In this document: piece by piece, positions 20,251 through 29,723 of the stretch
How positions within the stretch are numbered: the first letter of the stretch is position 1
Layout: each line of letters opens with the position of its first letter
Assembly: GCF_013155275.1 (NCBI RefSeq)
Contig: NZ_JABJXS010000003.1
Location: 582,571 to 646,570, forward strand
Origin: Brenneria sp. hezel4-2-4
GTDB taxonomy: Bacteria; Pseudomonadota; Gammaproteobacteria; Enterobacterales; Enterobacteriaceae
DNA length: 64,000 nucleotides
Direction of reading: 5' to 3'
Program-made: the position numbers and the translations under genes
Notes under the pieces: generated by a model
Told to the model about the DNA's origin: nothing
What the model saw: only the letters and a program-made list of their open reading frames with translations
The model's database searches: none

Positions 20251-21098
20251 GTTTACCGATACCGGCCCGGCGGCATTGGAAGCCCTGGCTGCTGCTGGCG
20301 CCGTCGTTGCTGGCGCTGCTGATATTTTTTATTTATCCGTTGATAAAAATGCTGAGCGTCAGCGTCTATAGCCCGGATTTTACCTGGATGCACTACCTGC
20401 GGATTCTCCATGAGCCTGTTTGGTTGAATGTGCTGTGGATCACCCTGCGTATTTCCCTGTTAGTGACGTTAAGCACCTTGCTGCTGGGTTATCCTTTGGC
20501 CTGGTTTCTGGCAAGGCTGCAACCCCGTACGGCGAATATCTTGCTGATTGTGGTGATTATTCCTTATTTCACCAGTGTGCTGGTACGCACTTATGCCTGG
20601 ATGGTGTTATTGGGGAGCGAAGGTATTATCAACCAGCTTTTAATCACCACCGGGTTAATCAGCGAACCGCTTAAGCTGATGTATTCCTCAACGGGCGTGT
20701 TGATCGGTATGACCTATATTCTGCTGCCTTATATGATTCTGGCGCTATACAGCGTAATGCGCGGAATTGACCTGGGATTGCTGAGCGCCGCGGAAAGCCT
20801 GGGGGCTTCCCGTCGCCGGGCCTTTTGGCGGATCGTCGTTCCTCTCTCTTTGCCTGGCGTGGCGGCCGGCGGGTTGCTGGTGTTCATTTTGTCTCTGGGG
20901 TTCTTTATTACGCCTGCGCTGATGGGCGGCCCGCAGCAGACAATGATTTCGATGGTGATTGAAAGCCAAATAGAAACTTATTTCGACTGGGGATTCGGCG
21001 CTGCGCTGTCATCGGTATTGCTGGTCTGTACGTTATTGCTATTCTGGCTTTATCAGCGGCTGATCGGGTTAGATCGCTTGTTCGAGGCAAAACAATGA
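20247..21098 (+). CDS. PotB-like ABC transporter permease
   Basis: First membrane subunit of the transporter. The start at ATG 20247 gives 283 residues; the upstream frame lies inside the ATPase gene. About six hydrophobic helices are visible, and the EAA coupling loop (SAAESLGASRRRAFWRIVVPLSLPG, about residues 178-202) contacts the ATPase. It overlaps both neighbours by 4 bp. Confidence 0.92.
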   Translation: MSLPIPARRHWKPWLLLAPSLLALLIFFIYPLIKMLSVSVYSPDFTWMHYLRILHEPVWLNVLWITLRISLLVTLSTLLLGYPLAWFLARLQPRTANILLIVVIIPYFTSVLVRTYAWMVLLGSEGIINQLLITTGLISEPLKLMYSSTGVLIGMTYILLPYMILALYSVMRGIDLGLLSAAESLGASRRRAFWRIVVPLSLPGVAAGGLLVFILSLGFFITPALMGGPQQTMISMVIESQIETYFDWGFGAALSSVLLVCTLLLFWLYQRLIGLDRLFEAKQ

Positions 21099-21874
21099 GT
21101 ACCATCAAACCGGGGCTGTTTTCGCTGATTATGGCGATACTGGTGCTGTTATTTCTGGCGTTGCCCATCATGATTATTTTCCCGCTGGCGTTTAGTCAGT
21201 CGGCCTATCTGACTTTTCCGCCTGGCGGATTTTCCCTGCGCTGGATGGAAAAGGTGCTGACCGATACGGGCTGGCTGGATTCGCTATGGCTGAGTTTCCG
21301 TATCGCTATGATGGCGACGCTACTGGCGATGATATTAAGCCTATTTATGGCGATGGCATTGGTTCGCTTTCGTTTTACCGGTAAGAAAATTATCTATGTG
21401 TTGGTATTACTGCCGATGATCGTTCCTAATATTATATCGGCGCTCTCATTGTTATTTTTCTTTTCCGCTGTGGATATATTTAATAGCATCAGCGCGATTA
21501 TTATTGGTCATACGATAATTTCATTACCTGTGGCGACGATTATTATTTCCTCCACTTTACAGGGAATAGACCGCCAGCTTGAGTATGCGGCGATGAGCCT
21601 TGGCGCCGGCAGCTTTGCCGTGTTTCGGCGTATTACCTTTCCACTCGCCGCCCCGGGCATGATATCGGCGGCGATTTTCGCGTTTCTCAGCTCTTTTGAT
21701 GAGTTATTGATTGCGATGTTTATGGCTGGCAATGAAGCGCAAACGCTATCGGTGCGCATATGGAACAGCGTACAGTTCCAGCTCGATCCGACTATTGCGG
21801 CGGTGAGCGTATTGCTGGTTCTGATTACCATTGTCACGTTGCTGACCGCTAACTTAATAACAAGAAAACGATAG
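21095..21874 (+). CDS. PotC-like ABC transporter permease
   Basis: Second membrane subunit, 259 residues, with about six helices and the EAA loop YAAMSLGAGSFAVFRRITFPLAAPG (about residues 164-188). The start overlaps the PotB-like gene (ATGA). The enzyme gene follows 30 bp later behind GAAGGAA, so the whole set 17990-23056 looks like one operon. Confidence 0.92.
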   Translation: MSTIKPGLFSLIMAILVLLFLALPIMIIFPLAFSQSAYLTFPPGGFSLRWMEKVLTDTGWLDSLWLSFRIAMMATLLAMILSLFMAMALVRFRFTGKKIIYVLVLLPMIVPNIISALSLLFFFSAVDIFNSISAIIIGHTIISLPVATIIISSTLQGIDRQLEYAAMSLGAGSFAVFRRITFPLAAPGMISAAIFAFLSSFDELLIAMFMAGNEAQTLSVRIWNSVQFQLDPTIAAVSVLLVLITIVTLLTANLITRKR

Positions 21875-21904
21875 CAATATTGTGAGTTTTTTGAAGGAAT
21901 AAAA

Positions 21905-23056
21905 ATGAATAGTCATCAAAATTTGATTTTTTCATTAGAAGAATATCATCAGCGCGTCGAACAGACGCGTTCTCATATGCGCGCCAAAGACGTCGATCTA
22001 TTATTGATCGACCAAACGGAATTTTTATTTTATCTGACCGGATTCGGCATTTCCGAAAATATGTACCGCGCCTGTTTATTACCGCTAGAAGGTGAACCGG
22101 TGATGGTATTCCGTGCGATGGATGAGCATACTTTTCAGGAAAACAGTTGGATAACGGATACCGTGACTTTTGCCGACTGGCAAGATCCTATCGACGTGGT
22201 CGTCGACACCATCGTGCGGCGTGGCTGGGAGCAACTGAAAATCGGCGTCGATTTTGATTCTTACTGTATGACGTTGAACCGTTTTAATCGCCTGCAACGC
22301 CGTCTTGCCACCCAGCCTTTCCGCGATTTTTCCGGGGTACTGGAACGGCTGCGGGAGTGCAAAACGCCACGGGAGATTGACTATATTTCCGCAGCCGCGC
22401 GGGTGGGCGATATCGCTTTGTCCGCCGCGGTCTCCGGGCTGGGCGTAGGCAAGACCGAACGTGATGCGGCGGCTATCGTCCATCAGGTGTTTATGCAAAA
22501 CGGGTTGGATTCCTCCCGCTACGGCATTATCACCAGCGGCGTCGGGAACAGTTTTTTGCACGGTAATCTGCACGATCGGCCGCTGGCGACGGGGGATATT
22601 GTCCATATGGAGCTGTTGCCAATTCTGCATGGCTACCACGCCCGATTGATGCGCCCGGCGATCGTCGGACGGGCATCGCAACGACAACAGGAGATAGCGG
22701 AACAGCTAATCAAGATTCAGGACGCGCAGTTTGCCGCCATGCGGCCAGGCGCGCTGGCGAAAGATATTGACGCGTTGGCCCGCGATGCCGTGCTGGCGGC
22801 CGGCCTGCGGGAAGATTATGTCAATATTACCGGATATACATTGGGGTATTATTCGCAATCTACGCCTCATACCAGCGATTTCAGCCGCGTCTTTTTACCC
22901 AACGCGGAGTGGCGTCTCAAACCGGACATGGTATTTCATATGTATATTTATGCCGAGGGGCTGGCTTTCAGCGAGACCATTGCCATTACCGGGCAGGGAT
23001 ACGCCCGTTTAACCCGGGCGCCGCGTCAGTTATTTATCGCCGACAGTATTTGCTGA
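21905..23056 (+). CDS. M24-fold (creatinase/prolidase-like) hydrolase, metal ligands apparently missing
   Basis: A 383-residue protein with the two-domain creatinase/aminopeptidase P architecture: an N-terminal domain (about residues 1-140) and a C-terminal pita-bread domain (about 150-383). Active-site blocks are recognisable (SGVGNSFLHGN, GDIVHMELLP, GYHARLMRPAIVG, FSETIAITGQG). However, the Asp residues expected in the D-x-G and SDxTR-like positions are replaced (MELLP, ARLMRP), and the usual GHGIG histidine block reads GYTLGYYSQ. This resembles metal-independent creatinase-type members more than metallopeptidases. Transport-gene linkage suggests it hydrolyses the imported compound. The substrate is unknown. 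Confidence 0.75.
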   Translation: MNSHQNLIFSLEEYHQRVEQTRSHMRAKDVDLLLIDQTEFLFYLTGFGISENMYRACLLPLEGEPVMVFRAMDEHTFQENSWITDTVTFADWQDPIDVVVDTIVRRGWEQLKIGVDFDSYCMTLNRFNRLQRRLATQPFRDFSGVLERLRECKTPREIDYISAAARVGDIALSAAVSGLGVGKTERDAAAIVHQVFMQNGLDSSRYGIITSGVGNSFLHGNLHDRPLATGDIVHMELLPILHGYHARLMRPAIVGRASQRQQEIAEQLIKIQDAQFAAMRPGALAKDIDALARDAVLAAGLREDYVNITGYTLGYYSQSTPHTSDFSRVFLPNAEWRLKPDMVFHMYIYAEGLAFSETIAITGQGYARLTRAPRQLFIADSIC

Positions 23057-23060
23057 CGCT

Positions 23061-23094
23061 TGCCTCGTATGCTCGGCAGCGCGCATACGAGGCA
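23061..23094 (+). terminator. Hairpin terminator after the M24-fold gene
   Basis: A perfect 12-bp stem (23061-23072 with 23083-23094) with a 10-base loop starts 4 bp after the stop codon and is followed by TTATTC. It probably ends the 17990-23056 transcript. Confidence 0.7.
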
Positions 23095-23116
23095 TTATTC
23101 CCGATTGAGATCGTTT

Positions 23117-23138
23117 CCCGTTGCCGCAACGCAACGGG
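23117..23138. terminator. Hairpin between convergent genes
   Basis: An 8-bp stem CCCGTTGC/GCAACGGG with a 6-base loop lies just beyond the stop of the minus-strand fidL-like gene. No strong T-run is seen on either side; it may act in both directions together with the hairpin at 23061. Confidence 0.4.
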
Positions 23139-23141
23139 CGT

Positions 23142-23633
23142 TTAATAGGTGGTACAGGTGAAAAGGTAAGAAATCGGGCCGCCAATCAGATAGGATTTGT
23201 CCTGAATGGGAATCACATCCAGTTGCAGCGTCCTATTATCGATGATTAATTCCGCGAGCAACTGATTGAATAGCGCATCCGGGGTGTTATCCGTTGGCGA
23301 GGCCACAATGTCGTTGATCTGGTATCGGAAGGTATCGCTATCGATTTTCCCTCCTTGTCCCAGATGGAGTGTACGGTTGAGAACCGTGATATTTTCATTA
23401 TGAATAGCGCGGCCGTTCAGTAAAAAATAGCCTGAATTTTTGTCCTGAAAGCGCAGATCCTGTGCAAGATAAAACTCCAGATGATTATCATCCTGTGACA
23501 GGTTATAGCGGGTAAAGGCCGAACACTTAAACGGCCAGATAGTGTGCTGACTGGAAAAAAGCACGGCAAATAGCACAATCAGCAGCGACAGAATACCGAT
23601 GGCGATGACCGTATGGCGGCTGAATTTTTTCAA
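23142..23633 (-). CDS. FidL-like inner-membrane protein
   Basis: A 163-residue protein with one N-terminal membrane helix (about residues 9-28) and a periplasmic domain of about 135 residues. It follows the ToxR-type regulator by 2 bp. A small bitopic partner beside a membrane-bound winged-helix regulator is the arrangement known for ToxR/ToxS and for Salmonella MarT/FidL. The FidL assignment rests on size, topology and context as remembered, not on a search. It probably stabilises or modulates the regulator through the periplasmic domains. Confidence 0.6.
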   Translation of the reverse strand: MKKFSRHTVIAIGILSLLIVLFAVLFSSQHTIWPFKCSAFTRYNLSQDDNHLEFYLAQDLRFQDKNSGYFLLNGRAIHNENITVLNRTLHLGQGGKIDSDTFRYQINDIVASPTDNTPDALFNQLLAELIIDNRTLQLDVIPIQDKSYLIGGPISYLFTCTTY

Positions 23634-23635
23634 CG

Positions 23636-24466
23636 TTATCTCCAGTCGTAATAATAAAAATTATCGCAGGAGATAATGTCATTTTTTATCCCCAGTTGAC
23701 AAAATGACAACATGGTGCGGCCATAACTTTGTGTGGAATAGGACGTATAATTATCGAAAATGATTTTTCGGTTTTTGCCGCACTGTAATTTATTCTCATC
23801 AAGAATTTTTACGATCTGTTTATCGATCGCTTCCCGATCTTTGCTATCCATGTTTTTGAGATAGGTGACGTTGCAATCTCCCTGCAACACATCATTCACC
23901 GGCTCGATCTCCCGCTCTTCCAGCGGATCCCGGAACTGGAGAAGCAGCAATCCCACTAGCAGCAGACTAAAGCCGACGCACAAAATCAGAAACCAGGTTT
24001 TTCTTTTGTTGTTGCTGCCATTTTGTGCCGGATTCGCCGGTGTTTCGGGGGGCTGAACTGCGGACGGCGCCTGTTCGACGGGTGGCGTTTCCTCCACGGG
24101 CAGCGGTTGCTCCAGGGATAAAGGCGGCGCAGCGTCATCGCGATGGATGGGGATATCGGTGTTCAGACGAAAACCAATTTTGGGAATGGTGACGATCAGA
24201 TTTTCACAGCCATAGCCGGCCAGAGCGCGGCGCAGGATGCTGATATATTGGTTGAGATTGCTATTGGTGCCGCGCAGGCCATATTTGTCCCATACCTCGG
24301 TCAGCAGATATTCCCGGGTCAGGGTTTCTCCGCCGGAGAGCAGCAACTGTTCGAGCAAACGGCAGGCGGGGATGCTAAGTTTAATAAAATCATCGTCTTG
24401 ATGGTTTACCAGGGTACAATCATCGGGATTGAATCTGATCTCCTCCGCTATGATATAAATCATCAA
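23636..24466 (-). CDS. ToxR/MarT-type membrane-anchored winged-helix regulator
   Basis: A 276-residue transcription factor. Residues about 1-102 form an OmpR-type winged helix (LSIPACRLLEQLLLSGGETLTREYLLTEVWD and the wing TIPKIGFRLNTDIP). Residues 112-150 are a Pro-rich linker, 158-178 a membrane helix (TWFLILCVGFSLLLVGLLLLQF), and the rest is periplasmic. Two cysteine pairs in the periplasmic part may be redox-active. It is the first gene of a pair with the FidL-like protein. Targets are unknown; no receiver domain is present. Confidence 0.78.
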   Translation of the reverse strand: MMIYIIAEEIRFNPDDCTLVNHQDDDFIKLSIPACRLLEQLLLSGGETLTREYLLTEVWDKYGLRGTNSNLNQYISILRRALAGYGCENLIVTIPKIGFRLNTDIPIHRDDAAPPLSLEQPLPVEETPPVEQAPSAVQPPETPANPAQNGSNNKRKTWFLILCVGFSLLLVGLLLLQFRDPLEEREIEPVNDVLQGDCNVTYLKNMDSKDREAIDKQIVKILDENKLQCGKNRKIIFDNYTSYSTQSYGRTMLSFCQLGIKNDIISCDNFYYYDWR

Positions 24467-24584
24467 GTTACCTGTAGAAAGGGACGGCCTGCCAAGTAAC
24501 GGTGATTATATAATGGAGCTTTCCGCAAAGTATAGTTTACGTCCGCCACTGCTGGCGGATTGCTACGTGGCGGAATAGGTCGGT

Positions 24585-25625
24585 TCAGGCGCCGGGGGCT
24601 TTTGCCGCCAGCAGAAAAGCCAGTTTTCTGCCGCCGCGGATTTGCTCCAGCGTTAATTTGACCGACATGGTCAGCGGCACGGCCAGCAACACGCCGGTCA
24701 TTCCCAGCAACCCTTCCCATACCAGCAACGATATGATCACGGTGCTGGTGGACAAATTGAGCTTACGCCCGATCAGGTAGGGATCCAGCAAGCATCCCAC
24801 GATCAGGTTAATCAACAGAAACGCCAGCAGCACCAATGCGCCGGTTGCAAAGCCGTTGAACAGGAATGCCTGGATCAAGGGCGGGACGGCGGCGACCACG
24901 GAGCCCACCACCGGAATGAAATTCAGCAGAAACGCCAGCACGCCCCAGATGAAAGAAAATTTCACGTTCAGCAGGAACAGGGCGGCCCAGACCGCCAGAC
25001 CGCTCAGCAGGCTAATCAGCGTTTTTAACACCAGATAGTGCGTCACATAGCCTATTCCCTGGCGAATGGCGTCAATGCCGGCGGAAGAGTGCCGCAACAG
25101 ACGATGGCTTTTGGCGGCCAGCGCAGGCGCCTCTATCAGCATAAATATCACCATCAGGAATACCACCAGCACGGCTGACAGGATCCCGGATATCCGGCCG
25201 ACGGTCCGGGTCGCCATTCTCAGGAGCTGGCTGGGATCGATTAAGGCCATCACCTCATCTGGCGTCAACGACAGCCCCGCCCGCGTAAGCGGTTCCAACA
25301 CGGTAATGAGATGAGCGGCCAGCAATCCGCGCATTTGGGCGATCATTTGCGTCAGTTCGGGCAGCGCCCCCATGATTTTTACCAGCGAAAGCAGCAGAGC
25401 GATCAACAGACTCACGCTTAGCAGCGCAATGGCGGCAAGGCGCGGCAGCCCCAGACGCGACATCATGACGATCAGTGGTTCCAGGACAATCGCCAGAAAC
25501 AAAGCCAGCAACAGCAGCACGATAATCGGTGCGGCGAGGCGAATGCCGATCATGACTATCACCAGGCAAGCGAGCAGCAACATGCCTCTTAGTACGGTAT
25601 CACGCGAGCGATCAATGTTGTTCAT
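24585..25625 (-). CDS. AI-2E/PerM-family transporter
   Basis: A 346-residue membrane protein of the AI-2 exporter/PerM family. I place the start at the ATG at 25625 (MNNIDRSRDTVLRG); the frame opens 123 bp earlier inside the RND gene. About seven or eight helices are visible, including the early pair LLLACLVIVMIGIRLAAPIIVLLLLALFLAIVLEP (split by a short loop) and a late VWEGLLGMTGVLLAVPLTMSVK typical of the family. It overlaps the RND pump gene by 14 bp, so the two are co-transcribed. The substrate is not predictable. Confidence 0.82.
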   Translation of the reverse strand: MNNIDRSRDTVLRGMLLLACLVIVMIGIRLAAPIIVLLLLALFLAIVLEPLIVMMSRLGLPRLAAIALLSVSLLIALLLSLVKIMGALPELTQMIAQMRGLLAAHLITVLEPLTRAGLSLTPDEVMALIDPSQLLRMATRTVGRISGILSAVLVVFLMVIFMLIEAPALAAKSHRLLRHSSAGIDAIRQGIGYVTHYLVLKTLISLLSGLAVWAALFLLNVKFSFIWGVLAFLLNFIPVVGSVVAAVPPLIQAFLFNGFATGALVLLAFLLINLIVGCLLDPYLIGRKLNLSTSTVIISLLVWEGLLGMTGVLLAVPLTMSVKLTLEQIRGGRKLAFLLAAKAPGA

Positions 25626-28600
25626 GCCGATGTCCTTCTGATGGTGTGTGCTCCCCGGAAGCCGCCGGTTGGTGAAAGCGTTCCCGCAGCGTCTGAATAT
25701 GCAGATATAACGCCGGAATAAACAGTATGCCGACGGTCGTGGCGGCAAGCATGCCCGCGAACAGCGTGACGCCGATGACCTGCCGGCTCAGCGCACTGGC
25801 GCCGCCCGCCAACATGAGCGGCACCACTCCAATAATAAATGAAACGGCGGTCATGATAACGGCGCGGAAGCGTTGCCTGGCTCCCTGAAGCGCGGCCTGT
25901 TGCAGACTGTATCCCTGGCTCCGCAGGCTGAGGGAGAATTCAACGATCAGTATGGCATTTTTGGCGGCCAAACCAATGAGCAGCATCAGGCCGATTTGCG
26001 CATAAATATCGTTGGACAGACCGGTCAGTTTGAGTCCGGTTACGGCGCCCGCCAACGCAAAAACCACTGAGAGCAGTACCGCCGCCGGGATACTCCAGCT
26101 TTCATATTGCGCCACCAGAAACAGATAGGCGAACACCAGCGCCGCCAGGACGAGATAGACAATTTGTCCGCCGGTCTGCTGTTCCTGTAGGGATAATCCA
26201 CTCCAGCTGTAGCCATACCCTGACGGTAAATGTTCCGACAGCACCTGTTCCATCACCTGCATTGCCTGTCCCGAGCGTACCCCTTCCGCCCCGGAGCCGG
26301 CGATCGCCACCGACGGAAATAGATTGTATTGGGTCAGAAAGGGCGAACCGAGCGACGGCTGTAGCGACACCAACTGGCTGAGATTCACCAGCGCGCCGCT
26401 GTCGCTGCGCACCGACATCCGGTGGATTTGTTCGCTGCGTTGCCGGAAGCTCATCTCATTTTGCACCTGTACCCTGAACAAACGGTTATGGTGGGTAAAA
26501 TCGCCGGCCAGCGTGCCGCCAAACGCGGTCTGAAGCGTGGCGAACAGACGGTCTACCGGCACCTGCAACAACGCCGCGCGTTCACGATCGATGGTCAAGG
26601 TATATTCCGGCGCGCTGGCGCTGAACGTGGTAAACACGCGCTGTAATTCGGGCTGCTGATTGGCCGCCATAATGATGGCGTGGCTGATGCGGGCCAGCTC
26701 CTGCGGCGACTGTCCTTCAAAAGCCTGAAGTTGCAGATCAAAGCCGGCGGCATTTCCCAGACCGCTGATGGGGGGAGGGGCGACCACCATCAACATCGCC
26801 GACGGCACGGCCATAAGCTGTTGCTGGATCTCCGGCAATAGCCGATCGACGCTCGGGCGTTCTTCCCAGGGTTTCAGCATGATAATCGCAAACCCGGTAT
26901 TGGCGGCGTTGCCGCCGCCCATCAGGCTGAAACCGGCGACCTTGATCACGTCCTCAACCGCCGGATTGGTTGAAAGATGCTGATACATCTGATCCAGTAC
27001 GCTCTGGGTGCGTTCCAACGAGGCGCCATCCGGTAGTTGCACATTCACAAACAGATAGCCCTGATCTTCCTGCGGCAAAAAGGTGGTGGGAAGCTGACGG
27101 TAACATAGCCAAGTGATCGCCACGGCGCCGGCAATAACCACCAGGGTAACCGTGCCATAGCGGTTGATGGCATTGCTCATTTTCACGTAACCTTCCCGGG
27201 TCGCGCCAAGCAGCCGGTTGAATCCGGCAAAAAATCCTGCCGGTGGCGACGGGCGAGGACGTAAAAGCAGCGCCGACAGCGCGGGGGTCAAGGTCAGGGC
27301 GTTGGCGCTGGAAAGCACCATGGCGGTGGACAGCGTAACGGCAAACTGGCGGTACAGCTCGCCGGTGATGCCGGGCAGCATCGCGACCGGCACAAACACC
27401 GCCAGCAGCACCAGCGTGGTGGTAATAACCGGCCCGGCGATCTGGCCGACCGCCTCCCTGGTGGCCTGAAGCGCGCTTTTCCCTACGGTTTCGCTCATTA
27501 GCCGTTCGACGTTTTCCACCACCACGATGGCGTCGTCGACCACAATATTCAGCGCCAGAATCATGGCGAACAGGCTGAGCATATTCAGGCTATAGCCGGT
27601 CAAATACAGCACGGCCACCGTACCCAGCAGCGAGACCGGAATGGTCAGCGCCACAATCAGAGTGGCCCGCAGGCTCTGCATAAACAGATAGACTACGGCC
27701 AGTACGATCAGCAGCGTCAGCGCCAGCGAAAACAGGATCTCCTGCAATGAGGCGCGAACCGAGTCGCTGGCGTCGAATTTCACCTGATACTGGATGTCGT
27801 CGGGAAAATCGACGGCCAGACGCGCCATCTCCTGATTAATCGCCCTCACCAGACTCAGCGCATTAGCCCCCGGCGCCGGATAAATCATCAGCAGTACCCC
27901 GGGGGTATTGTTTACAGCCGCATTAATCTGATAATTTTCCGCGCCCAGTTCGATTTTAGCGATGTCTCCCAGCCGCACCATCCCGCCTTGAGCATTGCTG
28001 CGCAGGATAATCCGGGAGAAGGCTTCCGGGGTGGCGAGCCGGCCTTGTCCGCTCAGGGTCAGCGTTTGCTGTTGTGATACGGGCGCCGGGGCGGCGCCTA
28101 GCTGGCCCGCCGCCGCCTGTACGTTTTGCTGTCTCAGCGCGGCGATCAATTCGTCGCTACTGATATGCAACGCCTCCATCCGTTGCGGATCGAGCCAGAT
28201 GCGCATGCTGTAATCCCGTGCGCCCAACATGTCTACTTCGCCAATACCGTCAATGCGGGCCAATACGTCAATCAGGCGCTGACGGGCAAAATGACTCAGG
28301 TAGAGATTATCAAAGGTATTCGCGGGTGAAACGATGCTGATCCCCATGAGAATATTGGTGGCGCGTTTACGGACAGTCACGCCCTGACTGTTCACTTCCG
28401 GCGGTAGCTGGGCGCTGATCTGAGAGAGTCGGTTTTGCACTTCAACCATCGCCATGTCCGGGTCGGTTCCGCTGGCAAAAGTCATATTCAACTGGTAGCG
28501 CCCATTGTTGCTGCTGTTCGACTCCATATAGAGCATATGGCTGACGCCGTTGAGCTGTCGCTCAATCGGGCCGGCTACCGCCTGCGAGACGTCGCGGGCG

Positions 28601-28758
28601 CTGGCGCCCGGATAGAAGGCGCTGACGCCGATCACCGGCGGCGTGATATCCGGAAATTGTTCCATGGCAATAAGCCGTAGCGCCAGCAATCCGCATAGCG
28701 CCGTGATCAGCGCGATAACCATCGCCAACTTGGGTCTTCTGATGAAAAAATGTAACAC
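25612..28758 (-). CDS. RND efflux pump inner-membrane subunit (AcrB/HAE1 type)
   Basis: A 1048-residue proton-driven exporter of the HAE1 family. The start is a GTG at 28758 with a strong AGGAGG site 5 bp away, giving MLHFFIRRPKLAMVIALI. The frame opening upstream lies in the adaptor gene. The TM4 proton-relay motif LNIVVDDAIVVVENVERLM contains the Asp pair, and two large periplasmic domains separate TM1-2 and TM7-8. It follows the adaptor by 10 bp. No TolC-like outer-membrane gene is nearby, so it must borrow one. Substrates are unknown. Confidence 0.9.
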   Translation of the reverse strand: MLHFFIRRPKLAMVIALITALCGLLALRLIAMEQFPDITPPVIGVSAFYPGASARDVSQAVAGPIERQLNGVSHMLYMESNSSNNGRYQLNMTFASGTDPDMAMVEVQNRLSQISAQLPPEVNSQGVTVRKRATNILMGISIVSPANTFDNLYLSHFARQRLIDVLARIDGIGEVDMLGARDYSMRIWLDPQRMEALHISSDELIAALRQQNVQAAAGQLGAAPAPVSQQQTLTLSGQGRLATPEAFSRIILRSNAQGGMVRLGDIAKIELGAENYQINAAVNNTPGVLLMIYPAPGANALSLVRAINQEMARLAVDFPDDIQYQVKFDASDSVRASLQEILFSLALTLLIVLAVVYLFMQSLRATLIVALTIPVSLLGTVAVLYLTGYSLNMLSLFAMILALNIVVDDAIVVVENVERLMSETVGKSALQATREAVGQIAGPVITTTLVLLAVFVPVAMLPGITGELYRQFAVTLSTAMVLSSANALTLTPALSALLLRPRPSPPAGFFAGFNRLLGATREGYVKMSNAINRYGTVTLVVIAGAVAITWLCYRQLPTTFLPQEDQGYLFVNVQLPDGASLERTQSVLDQMYQHLSTNPAVEDVIKVAGFSLMGGGNAANTGFAIIMLKPWEERPSVDRLLPEIQQQLMAVPSAMLMVVAPPPISGLGNAAGFDLQLQAFEGQSPQELARISHAIIMAANQQPELQRVFTTFSASAPEYTLTIDRERAALLQVPVDRLFATLQTAFGGTLAGDFTHHNRLFRVQVQNEMSFRQRSEQIHRMSVRSDSGALVNLSQLVSLQPSLGSPFLTQYNLFPSVAIAGSGAEGVRSGQAMQVMEQVLSEHLPSGYGYSWSGLSLQEQQTGGQIVYLVLAALVFAYLFLVAQYESWSIPAAVLLSVVFALAGAVTGLKLTGLSNDIYAQIGLMLLIGLAAKNAILIVEFSLSLRSQGYSLQQAALQGARQRFRAVIMTAVSFIIGVVPLMLAGGASALSRQVIGVTLFAGMLAATTVGILFIPALYLHIQTLRERFHQPAASGEHTPSEGHRHEQH

Positions 28759-28768
28759 GATTCCCTCC

Positions 28769-29668
28769 TTAGCGGCTGGCGGCCGCCGGTGTATGCAACG
28801 TGACATTGACCACGCCGCCCGGCAGCAGCTTTTCCTGAGGATTGGGGACTTGCAGGCGCAGCGCGACGGTGCCGGTCAGCGGATCGATGTGGTTATCAAG
28901 GGCGTCAAAGATACCGCTATAGGGATAAGGTGAACCGTCGCTCAGTCGTAACCGAAGCGACAGACGGTCAAGCCGCGGCGCGCCGTCGGCATCGTTTTTC
29001 GACAGATTACGCAGATAGTCCGGTTCGTTGACCGCGATAACTACCCGCAGCGGATCAAGCTGCGTTACCGTCGCCAGCGTGCCGGTCGCCGGCCCGACCA
29101 ACGTTCCCTGGTGATAGGGACTATGGCTGATGCGTCCGCTGAAAGGCGCGCTAATACGGGTATAGCCGAGCGAAATCTGCTGCGTAGTCAGTTCGGCCTG
29201 CGCCTGCGCCAGCGTCGCCTGGGCGATATCCCAATTGGCTTTGGCCGTATCCTTATCCGCCTGGCTGACTGCCCGACTGACCGTAAGCCGACCGAGGCGT
29301 TCAAAATGCAGCCGGGCGTGGTTGGCGCCGGCTCTGGCGCTGGCGACGGCGGCTTTGGCCCGGGCAACTGCGGCCTGCTGCTGCGCCGGATCAATCTCAA
29401 ACAGCAGTTGACCGGCCTCAACCCGGTCGCCGTCGTGAAAATGACGCCGGGCGATAATGCCTTCCACCCGCGAGACGATGTCAGCGGAACGCAGGGATTC
29501 AATGCGCCCCAGATAAGTTTGCACCGCTTCCTGATGCGCGTTGGCGACGCTGACCGTAGCCGCCATGGGGCCGTCCGTTGCCAATGCCGGCCCGGATAGC
29601 AGTAAACTCAGCAGCAACAGGCTTACCCGCGAGATCCTGTTATTAAACATATCTTTCATAATGTGCAA
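28769..29668 (-). CDS. RND periplasmic adaptor (membrane-fusion protein), short C-terminus
   Basis: A 299-residue adaptor with signal peptide (about residues 1-30, ending PALA), a lipoyl half-motif (VSRVEGIIARRHFHDGDRVEAGQLLFEID), a helical hairpin (about 90-160, Ala/Gln-rich), the second lipoyl half (YTRISAPFSGRISHSPYHQGTLVG) and a beta-barrel domain to about residue 290. It then stops at LLPGGVVNVTLHTPAAASR. AcrA-type adaptors normally continue about 80-100 residues through a membrane-proximal domain, which is absent here. The TAA lies in the ribosome site of the pump gene, so no leftover sequence exists. Confidence 0.82.
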   Translation of the reverse strand: MHIMKDMFNNRISRVSLLLLSLLLSGPALATDGPMAATVSVANAHQEAVQTYLGRIESLRSADIVSRVEGIIARRHFHDGDRVEAGQLLFEIDPAQQQAAVARAKAAVASARAGANHARLHFERLGRLTVSRAVSQADKDTAKANWDIAQATLAQAQAELTTQQISLGYTRISAPFSGRISHSPYHQGTLVGPATGTLATVTQLDPLRVVIAVNEPDYLRNLSKNDADGAPRLDRLSLRLRLSDGSPYPYSGIFDALDNHIDPLTGTVALRLQVPNPQEKLLPGGVVNVTLHTPAAASR

Positions 29669-29723
29669 CCTGGTCGAAATAGGAGGCCGGCGGCGAACCA
29701 GAGCGTCAGCCCCGGTCTGCGGC

